A stretch of 39,650 nucleotides of DNA. Source: a virus. Below are positions 7,268-14,188 of the stretch, piece after piece. Location of the stretch: IMG/VR virus record IMGVR_UViG_3300036466_000025, positions 1 to 39,650 of that record, one strand, 5' to 3'. The notes under the pieces were generated by a model that was not told where the DNA came from, did no database searches, and saw only the letters and a list, made by a program, of their open reading frames with translations. A program made the position numbers and the translations under genes. Position 1 is the stretch's first letter, and each line of letters begins with the position of its first letter.

Positions 7268-7308
7268 GGGGTGCTGAAAATGGGCATTTTTGCTCAAAAA
7301 ATTTTTGG
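7268..7308 (+). promoter_or_regulatory. Repeated intergenic element, copy B
   Basis: This is the second copy of the 41-base element found at 1058-1098: GGGGTGCTGAAAAT, GGGC, ATTTTTGCT, CAAAAAATTTTTGG. The first 8 bases are identical in both copies, and the symmetric CAAAA...TTTTG end is kept although the central bases differ. It lies in the 110-base gap between the 46-residue membrane protein and rtcB. Downstream in the same gap is another short dyad (AATTTTTCAAAATT, about 7324-7337) and a TATACAT box near 7350 that could be a weak -10. A promoter or operator for the rtcB-replication block is the most natural reading. Confidence 0.6.
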
Positions 7309-7368
7309 CACTTCCTACGTCACAATTTTTCAAAATTCAAGTTATTAATTATACATAAGGAAATTGGT

Positions 7369-8469
7369 ATGAAACCTTATTCAATCTATGGGGATGTCAC
7401 TTGTGGCAAAACCCTTGCACAATTTATGGAAGCTATGAAGCAACCTTTCGTAGTACAAGGAGCGCTTATGCCAGATGCACATGCTGGCTATTCGCTACCA
7501 ATTGGGGGCGTGGTAATGACCGAGGATGCGGTTGTCCCTGCTTGGGTTGGCTATGATATTGGCTGTGGTGTAACTTCTACCCGCCTCAACTTGAAGCTTG
7601 AAGAATTTATCGTGGACTACGAGGAGTTGCGCAAGGCAATTCTTGAAGTTGTCCCTGTTGGATTCAACATCCACACAGAAGCGCAAGACAATCTCTTTCT
7701 CTCTCACAAACTCTCTGTGCTTAAGCACGAACACATGGACAAGTTGTACGATGCCAAGGCATTACGCTCTATCGGCACACTCGGTGGTGGTAATCACTTC
7801 ATCGAGATAGGGGTTGATGAAGATGGTTACATCTGCATCACCGTACACACTGGCTCCCGTGGCTTTGGTCATGCCGTAGCAAGCTACCATATGGCTAAGG
7901 CCGCTGGCTCTGACAAGCCAAAAGAAGGTCATTACCCATACACCAAGCCAGAGGACATCCAAACCTACCTGAAAGATATAAAATTCACCACTTGGTTCGC
8001 TCAAATGAACCGCTATCGTATTCTTTCTCGTGTTCAGGAATGCATCAGTAACATGGTCCACCCCTGCAACCGAGACATCATCGCAAATGTCCCACACAAC
8101 ACTGTAACAGAGGTTGGTGGTGGTATGTATGTTCACCGTAAGGGTGCAACTGAGGCTGCCCTAGGCCAAACCACAGTGATCCCTGCAAATATGCGGGATG
8201 GTGTGTATATTTGTGTTGGTAAAGGGGATGTTGAAGCTATTGTGTCAGCTTCCCATGGCTGTGGACGCACTATGAGTCGTGCACAAGCCAAACAACTCAT
8301 CACTAACGAAAAGTTTAAAGCGCAGATGGGCGCTATCGTATGTGATACGAGCGGGAAAACAGATGAAGCGCCTGATGCTTACAAAAACATTCACGAAGTG
8401 ATGAAAGCCCAGTCTTCATGTGTCAAAGTTGTTAACTTTATCCGTCCATTAATTAATGTAAAAGGTTAA
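7369..8469 (+). CDS. rtcB: RtcB-type RNA-splicing ligase
   Basis: The 366-residue protein is an RtcB RNA ligase, which joins RNA 3'-phosphate or 2',3'-cyclic phosphate ends to 5'-OH ends using GTP and Mn. Family signatures are all present: MPDAHAGYSLPIGG (34-47), GYDIGCGV (61-68, with Asp63 and Cys67 as metal ligands), GTLGGGNHF (136-144), HTGSRGFG (160-167) and SASHGCGRTMSR (293-304), where His296 is the residue expected to be guanylylated. It is a little shorter than E. coli RtcB (about 408 residues). The ATG follows AAGGAA. It heads the replication gene block after the repeated element. With two tRNA genes in the same phage, repair of tRNAs cut by host nucleases is a plausible job (inference). 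Confidence 0.93.
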   Translation: MKPYSIYGDVTCGKTLAQFMEAMKQPFVVQGALMPDAHAGYSLPIGGVVMTEDAVVPAWVGYDIGCGVTSTRLNLKLEEFIVDYEELRKAILEVVPVGFNIHTEAQDNLFLSHKLSVLKHEHMDKLYDAKALRSIGTLGGGNHFIEIGVDEDGYICITVHTGSRGFGHAVASYHMAKAAGSDKPKEGHYPYTKPEDIQTYLKDIKFTTWFAQMNRYRILSRVQECISNMVHPCNRDIIANVPHNTVTEVGGGMYVHRKGATEAALGQTTVIPANMRDGVYICVGKGDVEAIVSASHGCGRTMSRAQAKQLITNEKFKAQMGAIVCDTSGKTDEAPDAYKNIHEVMKAQSSCVKVVNFIRPLINVKG

Positions 8470-8478
8470 GGAGGCTAA

Positions 8479-10137
8479 GTGAGCCAATGCTTATGTAAAC
8501 TACCGCATTCGTGCGGTTCAAGGCATGGGTTACAGGTATTTGAGAAAGAAGACGGCACTGTTGACGGTTATTGCTTCTCTTGTGACACCTATGTTCGTCA
8601 CCCATTCGGTGATGAAAAGAAGGTTGAGGACATTCCCAAGAAACAGCGCACTGGCAAGACCAAAGAGGAGATGGAAGAGAAGATTCAATTCATCCATGGC
8701 CTCGGTTGTGTTGATTTGGTTGACAGACGTCTTCGCAAAGAAAATCTCGAATACTATGGCATTAAAATTGGGTTTAGTGAGGAGGACGGGAAAACCCCCG
8801 CCTTCCACCACTACCCATACACCTCAGATGGTGAATTTAAGGCCTACAAAACCCGTCTTATTGAGAATAAACGCATGTGGTCTGAGGGAGACCAGACTGA
8901 TGTTGACTTATTCGGGTGGGAACAGGCAATCAAGTCCGGTGCAAAGCGTTTAATCATTGTAGAAGGGGAGTTGGATGCCCCGGCTATGAAGTTTATCATA
9001 GACCACCACACTCCCGAGCAGTATGCAGACTTTAAGCCTGCTGTCTGTTCTCTGCCACATGGCGCTGCTGCTGCTGGACGTGACATTGCCCGTCTGCTCC
9101 CAAAAATCAGGAAACACTTCAAGGAGGTGTCATTAGCGTTTGATAATGACGAAGCTGGACAACGTGCCGTTGATGATGTTTGTAAAGTCCTGCCAGACGC
9201 TACAATCATTCCACTGCCAGCCAAAGATGCCAACGATTGCATCCTGCAAGGCATCACTAAGGCGGCATATAAAGCTATTGCCTTCAACGCACAGAAAGCT
9301 AAGAACTCTCGCCTAGTATTTGGTGAAGACCTGCACGAAGCAGCTAAGGAACAGGCCCAGTGGGGCGTTTCATGGCCATGGGATGACGTTACACAGCGTA
9401 CCCGTGGTATTCGTACAGGTGAGACCATTTACATTGGTGCAGCCCAGAAGATGGGCAAGTCAGAATTGGTTAACCAGATTGGTAGTCATTTAATGAATGA
9501 ACACAACTGGAAAATCATGGTGGCTAAGCCAGAGGAGGCCAACAAGAAAACTTACAAGCTTATGGCTGGTAAGATGGTTGGTAAAGTGTTCCACGACCCT
9601 AAAGTCCCTTTCGATTATGCAGCTTATGATAAAGCTGGTGAGTTGTTGAAGGGCAAACTGGTGATGGTTGACATCTATCAGCATCTCGGTTGGGATACGC
9701 TTAAGGCTGACATTTATGCGGCAGCAGCTTGGGGAGCCAAGGCTGTATTCGTTGACCCAATCACCAACCTGACCAATGGTATGGCAGCTAGTGACATTAA
9801 CACCAAGTTGCAGGAGATTGCTCAGGAGCTTGCAGCAATGGCTAAGGATTTGGACATTGTTATCTTTATCTTCTGTCACTTGAATAAGGTGGCTAAAGGT
9901 AATACACCACATGACCGTGGCGGCAAGATTACTGCTGACCAGTTCGCTGGTAGTAGTGCAATGGGTCGGTCTTGTAACTACATGTTTGGTTTGGAGGGGA
10001 ATAAAGACCCTGACTTGCCACTTGAAGAGCGTAATATGCGTGACCTTGTGTTGCTTGATGACCGCGAGTATGGTGAAGTTGGCCGTACCAAGTTGTATTG
10101 GGACCATAAGACCACGTTGTTTAATGAGGTGAAGTAA
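8479..10137 (+). CDS. T7 gp4-type primase-helicase
   Basis: This GTG-started gene (AAGGAGG site, spacing 6) encodes 552 residues with the primase-helicase order of T7 gp4. The N-terminal Cys-rich zinc module (Cys4, 6, 12, 32, 35) is followed by a TOPRIM primase core with VEGELDA (161-167) and FDNDEAG (221-227). A RecA-like helicase follows: Walker A GAAQKMGKS (320-328), Walker B KAVFVDP (421-427), FCHLNK (465-470), and the C-terminal ADQFAGSSAM segment around 486-495. It should unwind the replication fork and prime lagging-strand synthesis. The zinc module spacing is unusual (CLCKLPHSCGSRHG rather than paired CxxC), so its DNA recognition may differ. The stop overlaps the next ATG by one base. 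Confidence 0.93.
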   Translation: MSQCLCKLPHSCGSRHGLQVFEKEDGTVDGYCFSCDTYVRHPFGDEKKVEDIPKKQRTGKTKEEMEEKIQFIHGLGCVDLVDRRLRKENLEYYGIKIGFSEEDGKTPAFHHYPYTSDGEFKAYKTRLIENKRMWSEGDQTDVDLFGWEQAIKSGAKRLIIVEGELDAPAMKFIIDHHTPEQYADFKPAVCSLPHGAAAAGRDIARLLPKIRKHFKEVSLAFDNDEAGQRAVDDVCKVLPDATIIPLPAKDANDCILQGITKAAYKAIAFNAQKAKNSRLVFGEDLHEAAKEQAQWGVSWPWDDVTQRTRGIRTGETIYIGAAQKMGKSELVNQIGSHLMNEHNWKIMVAKPEEANKKTYKLMAGKMVGKVFHDPKVPFDYAAYDKAGELLKGKLVMVDIYQHLGWDTLKADIYAAAAWGAKAVFVDPITNLTNGMAASDINTKLQEIAQELAAMAKDLDIVIFIFCHLNKVAKGNTPHDRGGKITADQFAGSSAMGRSCNYMFGLEGNKDPDLPLEERNMRDLVLLDDREYGEVGRTKLYWDHKTTLFNEVK

Positions 10138-10355
10138 TGAAGATGAAAGAAGGGGTACTGTACAAAGCGACGCCAGGCACCCGCTTTCAGGAGAAGGTGG
10201 CCCACCTACGATGGAAGTTTGAGGATGGTAAGATTCATTGTGCTTCAATAAATGACCATCCTTACATCTGGCGTACAAGTTATTACAACTGTAAGCTGTT
10301 TCTTAGTGAACTAGAGAAGGGTAATTTTGTGGAGGCGTCTAGTGTCAAGATGTAA
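10137..10355 (+). CDS. Small hypothetical protein (72 aa)
   Basis: The 72-residue product starts with an ATG that shares one base with the primase-helicase stop (TAATG), and GAGGTGAAG just upstream can serve as its ribosome site. It is basic and aromatic, with GVLYKATPGTRFQEKVAHL and a HPYIWRTSYYNCKLF stretch; no motif or membrane segment is seen. It overlaps the start of the sigma factor gene by 14 bases. The location between helicase and sigma factor suggests a role in replication or transcription takeover, but nothing in the sequence proves it. Confidence 0.68.
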   Translation: MKMKEGVLYKATPGTRFQEKVAHLRWKFEDGKIHCASINDHPYIWRTSYYNCKLFLSELEKGNFVEASSVKM

Positions 10356-10839
10356 TGTGTTAATCGAAGAGTTTTATATTGAGAACCGTAAGCGTCTTGT
10401 TAAAGCTGTTGCTGCTCGGTGTCGTGACTTTGACGATGCTGAGGATATAGTTCAAGAGGCGTTCTGTCGTGCCCTCAAATACCTCGATTGGATCGATAAA
10501 GAAGACATGCACAGATGGTTCCACACGGTTATTGATAACGCTTACAATGACCATATGAGGGCCAAGCGTCGTAGTGGCTGTTCTGACCACATCGAGGTGG
10601 AAGAAGACCATACCACATTTGAAATGTCTGAGTGGGCAGAGGATATGGTGGAGAAACTTGAAGAGGAGATTAGCATCCTCCAAAATGGGTTGTACCGTCA
10701 ATTCTTCTACCTAGTTCTTATACGTCAGTTCAAACCAAAGGAAGCGGCTGAGGTTGTTTCTGTATCCCCTGTCAATGCCCGTAAGGCATTACAGCGTTTC
10801 AAAGAGGACTTTGTAGCTAAATATGGAGAAAGAAGTTAG
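10342..10839 (+). CDS. ECF-type RNA polymerase sigma factor
   Basis: I start at GTG 10342 because a strong GGAGG (10331-10335) lies 6 bases upstream; the longer TTG start has no such site. The 165-residue product has the two-domain plan of ECF sigma factors. Region 2 spans about 10-76, with DFDDAEDIVQEAFCRAL (29-45) and the WFHTVIDNAYNDHMRAKRR helix (59-77) that binds core polymerase and opens the -10 region. Region 4 spans about 105-160, with the helix-turn-helix KPKEAAEVVSVSPVNARKAL (131-150) that reads the -35. The acidic linker (about 83-105) is typical. It should redirect host RNA polymerase to phage promoters, as known for the phiEco32 sigma factor gp36. No anti-sigma gene is seen next to it. 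Confidence 0.88.
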   Translation: MSRCNVLIEEFYIENRKRLVKAVAARCRDFDDAEDIVQEAFCRALKYLDWIDKEDMHRWFHTVIDNAYNDHMRAKRRSGCSDHIEVEEDHTTFEMSEWAEDMVEKLEEEISILQNGLYRQFFYLVLIRQFKPKEAAEVVSVSPVNARKALQRFKEDFVAKYGERS

Positions 10840-12751
10840 TGTATTCGACATTGAAGCAGATGGCCTGCAAGCAACCCGTATCCATTGTTTGTCCGCCAAG
10901 GTGGGAGGAAGGCTGGTTTCTACCGCTAACTATGGCAACATTGCCAAATACGTTAGCCACAAAGACCGGGTTATCGTCGGGCACAACATCATCAGGTATG
11001 ACATACCAACAATAGAACGGATTATCGGCTGTAAGGTAGAGGCTAAGTGTGTTGACACACTCATCCTATCATGGTATTTGTTCCCTGAACGTCCTCGCCA
11101 TGGATTGGCAGACTGGGGGGAATACTTCGGTGTTCCTAAACCTCCTGTAGAGGACTGGGAAAACCAACCGCTGCACGTATACATCCATCGTTGTGAAGAA
11201 GACGTTAAGATTAATACGCTTCTTTGGGAAAAGATATGGGGCTATCTACTTGAGCTTTATGGAAGTGAGGAAGAAGCTTGGAGGCTTATTGACTACCTCA
11301 TGTTCAAGATGGATTGTGCCAGAGAGCAAGAGCGTGTACGCTGGAAGCTCGATGTTGTACGTTGTGAGGACGTGCTGGCTAAGTTGCAGAAAGAGAAGCA
11401 GGAAGCTTATAAGAACCTGATAGCGTCAATGCCAAAGGTTCCTGTGAAGACTAAGAAGTCAAGGCCAGCTAAACCGTTCAAACAAGATGGAAGCATGTCA
11501 GTAACAGGCGAGAGATGGTTTGCTCTCCTCAAAGAACATAACCTACCTGACTGGTGGAACAAGGAAGTGGAAGTGATTACTGGATGGAAGGAACCTAATC
11601 CCGGTAGTCACGAGCAAATCAAAGCTTGGCTGTATGAAATGGGCTGGAAGCCTATGACATTCAAATATGTCAAACGCAAGGAAGAAGACATTGAAGCTGA
11701 GTATCAGGCTGGTAATCGTAGGCCTGAGCGTTATCGTCCGATTGAGCAGATATACCTACCAAACTCTGGTGGTTCCCTTTGTCCCTCTGTTAAGGAATTG
11801 ATGGAGGAAAAAGAGCCAAACCTGAAATGGCTGGAGGGTGTGTCTGTTATCTCCCATCGCATCACCATACTGGAAGGATTCCTTAAGGAGGTGGATGGCG
11901 AGGGGTATGTTCAAGCTCAGATTCAGGGCTTGACTAACACAATGAGGTTTAAACACAAGGTTGTTGTTAACCTACCGGGCGTTGATAAGCCCTACGGAAA
12001 GGATGTCCGTGGTGTTCTTGTCGCACCAGAAGGGTATGAATTATGTGGTTCTGATATGTGTTCATTGGAAGACCGCACGAAGCAGCACTACATGTACCCT
12101 TACGACCCTGAATACGTTAAGGAGATGATGACTCCTGACTTCGACCCACACATTGACATTTGTGTTCAAGGTGGTTTGATGTCAATCGAGGACGCCATCT
12201 CTTACAAGAATGCCGATGAGGGATTCAAGACCACTAAGTTGTATAAAGCACTTGGTGGTGTACGTAAGAAAGGGAAAGCTACAAATTACGCTTGCGTCTA
12301 CGGAGCTGGTGGCCCAACAGTGGCACGCTCTGCTGGCATCTCCGAGTCAGAAGGAAAGGACCTCGTTGAGATTTACTGGAAACGTAATTGGTCTGTAAAG
12401 GCTGTAGCTGAGGCTCAGGAAGTCAAGGTTGTTCATGGTCAGAAATGGCTATTCAACCCAGTATCAAGGCTGTGGTATTCACTACGTGCAGAAAAGGACA
12501 GGTTCAGTACACTGAATCAAGGCACAGGTGTTTACTGTTTCGATACATGGACTGGCTTCTGTAGACATGGAGGCTTAGTTATGTGTGGCCAAATGCACGA
12601 TGAATGGATTTCTTTAGTGCGTAAAGGCCAACGTGACCAAGTTATTAAGATAGCGAAAGACGCTGTACAGAAAGTAAATAAGCTACTAAAACTAAACAGA
12701 GACTTAGATTGTGATGTCCAGTTTGGAGATAGTTATTCAGACATACACTAA
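10823..12751 (+). CDS. Family A DNA polymerase (T7-type)
   Basis: The 642-residue protein has a 3'-5' exonuclease domain and a family A polymerase domain. Exo motifs: VFDIEADGL (7-15), VGHNIIRYDIPTIE (52-65) and YIHRCEEDVK (120-129). Polymerase motif A is SDMCSLEDRTKQHY (410-423), motif B is RKKGKATNYACVYG (482-495) and motif C is QMHDEW (590-595). All catalytic acids (Asp411, Asp593, Glu594) are present. It is the phage replicase, used with the primase-helicase, exonuclease and ssDNA-binding protein nearby. Motif A replaces the usual DYSQIE with DMCSLED, a form I associate with phiEco32-like and related phages. It overlaps the sigma factor by 17 bases. The C-terminus (VQFGDSYSDIH) looks complete despite the endonuclease gene that starts inside it. 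Confidence 0.94.
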   Translation: MEKEVSVFDIEADGLQATRIHCLSAKVGGRLVSTANYGNIAKYVSHKDRVIVGHNIIRYDIPTIERIIGCKVEAKCVDTLILSWYLFPERPRHGLADWGEYFGVPKPPVEDWENQPLHVYIHRCEEDVKINTLLWEKIWGYLLELYGSEEEAWRLIDYLMFKMDCAREQERVRWKLDVVRCEDVLAKLQKEKQEAYKNLIASMPKVPVKTKKSRPAKPFKQDGSMSVTGERWFALLKEHNLPDWWNKEVEVITGWKEPNPGSHEQIKAWLYEMGWKPMTFKYVKRKEEDIEAEYQAGNRRPERYRPIEQIYLPNSGGSLCPSVKELMEEKEPNLKWLEGVSVISHRITILEGFLKEVDGEGYVQAQIQGLTNTMRFKHKVVVNLPGVDKPYGKDVRGVLVAPEGYELCGSDMCSLEDRTKQHYMYPYDPEYVKEMMTPDFDPHIDICVQGGLMSIEDAISYKNADEGFKTTKLYKALGGVRKKGKATNYACVYGAGGPTVARSAGISESEGKDLVEIYWKRNWSVKAVAEAQEVKVVHGQKWLFNPVSRLWYSLRAEKDRFSTLNQGTGVYCFDTWTGFCRHGGLVMCGQMHDEWISLVRKGQRDQVIKIAKDAVQKVNKLLKLNRDLDCDVQFGDSYSDIH

Positions 12752-13181
12752 CTACAGGTATGACGAGGGGTCCGGCCTGTTCTATAGTAAAAATGGGAAG
12801 CAGGTTGGCTCATACACACGTAAGTATGCACGCCTTTGTACATCCAATGGACAGGTTGCATTACACAGACTAGCCTTCCTTATTAAATTAGGCAGGTGGC
12901 CAATAGGGGAAGTAGACCACATAAATGGGGACACCCATGATAACAGGTGGGAGAACTTAAGGGAGTGTAGCAGAGAAGATAACGCAAAGAACAGGCCAAA
13001 GTATTCTTCTAACACATCTGGTGCAAAGGGTGTGCAGAAAGTTGGGAAAAAGTTTAAAGCATCTATCCGGTGCGGGAACACATACCATTATTTAGGTTTG
13101 TTCCAGTCACTGGAAGAGGCGTCAATAGCATACAATAAAGCAGCTAAGAAATTATTTAAAGAATTTAAGAGAGGTGAGTAA
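12714..13181 (+). CDS. HNH endonuclease with AP2 DNA-binding domain (homing type)
   Basis: About 155 residues combine an HNH nuclease (HRLAFLIKLGRWP, then EVDHINGDTHDNRWENLREC and NAKNRPKYSSN) with a C-terminal AP2 domain (SGAKGVQKVGKKFKASIRC ... YLGLFQSLEEASIAYNKAA). This pairing is the standard free-standing phage homing endonuclease. The start is uncertain: the frame allows GTG 12711, ATG 12714 or later non-ATG codons, and no clear ribosome site precedes them. I use ATG 12714 because the family usually begins about ten residues before the YDEGSGLFY block. It lies over the last 38 bases of the polymerase gene, a common landing site for such elements. Confidence 0.85.
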   Translation: MSSLEIVIQTYTNYRYDEGSGLFYSKNGKQVGSYTRKYARLCTSNGQVALHRLAFLIKLGRWPIGEVDHINGDTHDNRWENLRECSREDNAKNRPKYSSNTSGAKGVQKVGKKFKASIRCGNTYHYLGLFQSLEEASIAYNKAAKKLFKEFKRGE

Positions 13182-13182
13182 T

Positions 13183-13896
13183 ATGTGCGCATTAAAAGCA
13201 CAACGTCGTGAGATGGGTAAAGGTGGTAAACTGCAATCTCCTCTGCTTGACCCAGATAACTTCCCAGCCCGTCTGGTGCAAGTGATTGACTTGGGTTTGC
13301 AGAAGAACTTCTTCGATGAAGACAAGGTTAACCACGAAATCATGCTTACGTATGAGCTGGTAGACTGCTTCTGTCTAGATGAGGACGGCAACGAGGTGAA
13401 GGATAAGCCTCGCTGGTTCAGTGAAAAGATTAACCTGATTGACCTGCCTATCGGCATGGACTTACAGGAAATCTACAACGACCAATACCGTGGCAAAGCC
13501 AAGATGGTTCAACGTGCTCGTGCATTCGACCCTAAAGGTGTGCATGACTTCGACTTCTCTCAATATCTTAGTGGAGCATGTGCTGTCACTATCATTCAGA
13601 AGAAGAAGAAGGACGGCACTATCAAGAACGAAGTTGGTGGTGTGTCTGCTCCGATGCGTGGTATGCAGATTGCCGAGTTGGTTAACCCACCTAAGCTGTT
13701 CGCTCTGGACGAACCAGATATGGAAATCTTTAAGTCACTTCCTGAGTGGCTGCAAGACACCATCAAGAACAACCTTGAGTTCAAGGGCAGCAAGCTGGAG
13801 GCACTACTTAGTGGCAAGGATGTTCCGCAGGGTAAGCCAGAGCCACAGCAAGCTCCAGAAGCAGATGGTGAAATGGATGACGACATCCCTTGGTGA
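13183..13896 (+). CDS. Single-stranded DNA-binding protein candidate
   Basis: The ATG at 13183 follows GAGGTGA and is preferred to GTG 13174. The 237-residue product occupies the position of T7 gp2.5, between polymerase and exonuclease. It has a beta-rich core (FPARLVQVIDLG ... HEIMLTYELVDCF) that fits an OB-fold, a Lys run (KKKKDGTIKNE), and an acidic C-terminal tail (DGEMDDDIPW). That last segment closely copies the DDDIPF tip of bacterial SSB, which recruits replication and repair partners. Overall I call it a ssDNA-binding protein; the core fold is inferred, the tail is seen directly. Its stop is followed by two hairpins. Confidence 0.78.
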   Translation: MCALKAQRREMGKGGKLQSPLLDPDNFPARLVQVIDLGLQKNFFDEDKVNHEIMLTYELVDCFCLDEDGNEVKDKPRWFSEKINLIDLPIGMDLQEIYNDQYRGKAKMVQRARAFDPKGVHDFDFSQYLSGACAVTIIQKKKKDGTIKNEVGGVSAPMRGMQIAELVNPPKLFALDEPDMEIFKSLPEWLQDTIKNNLEFKGSKLEALLSGKDVPQGKPEPQQAPEADGEMDDDIPW

Positions 13897-13904
13897 TGAT
13901 GAAG

Positions 13905-13921
13905 GCCTAGATTACCTAGGC
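13905..13921. other. Perfect inverted repeat after ssDNA-binding protein gene
   Basis: GCCTAG at 13905-13910 and CTAGGC at 13916-13921 are perfect complements around a five-base loop ATTAC. There is no T run after it. It lies 8 bases beyond the stop and 12 bases before the terminator hairpin, so it may be an mRNA-stabilising stem or a protein-binding dyad. Confidence 0.5.
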
Positions 13922-13933
13922 TGCACAGGATGG

Positions 13934-13962
13934 GGAGAGGGTTAGCCTCTCCTTTCCTTTCT
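13934..13962 (+). terminator. Probable intrinsic terminator after replication block
   Basis: GGAGAGG (13934-13940) pairs perfectly with CCTCTCC (13946-13952) around GTTAG, followed directly by TTTCCTTTCTT. The T tract is interrupted, so termination may be partial. It separates the polymerase/ssDNA-binding block from the small gene and exonuclease that follow. Confidence 0.65.
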
Positions 13963-13984
13963 TATTAATTTATTGGAGAGATTT

Positions 13985-14185
13985 ATGAGCGAAGTTTACA
14001 TTGGCGCAAGAGTTAAAGTGGTTGATGGTGCGGGTCTGGACAACGATATCCACACTGAGGACGTTGGTACAATCAACGCCAAGTTTGAAGACCCAGAGGG
14101 CAACCGATATGTGATGTTCCAGCCTAAAGGCAAGGCTGAGTTCTACTGGATTGCTGAATGGCGTGTTGAGCTGCTGGAGGATTAA
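13985..14185 (+). CDS. Small SH3-like protein (66 aa)
   Basis: The ATG at 13985 follows a GGAGAG site; the longer TTG start at 13973 has none. The 66-residue product shows the small-barrel pattern VYIGARVKVVDG, HTEDVGTINAKF, YVMFQPKGKAEFYWIAEWRVELL. It is close in plan to the gene at 6892 (VGARVRI ... GTV ... V.W), suggesting a paralog. It is the first gene after the terminator and sits directly before the exonuclease. A role in DNA processing is possible but not shown. Confidence 0.72.
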   Translation: MSEVYIGARVKVVDGAGLDNDIHTEDVGTINAKFEDPEGNRYVMFQPKGKAEFYWIAEWRVELLED

Positions 14186-14188
14186 TCT

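Noticed and set aside
9490-10278. 262-codon minus-strand open frame opposite the helicase domain
   Set aside because: It runs through the Walker B and C-terminal helicase motifs of the real gene and continues across its stop.
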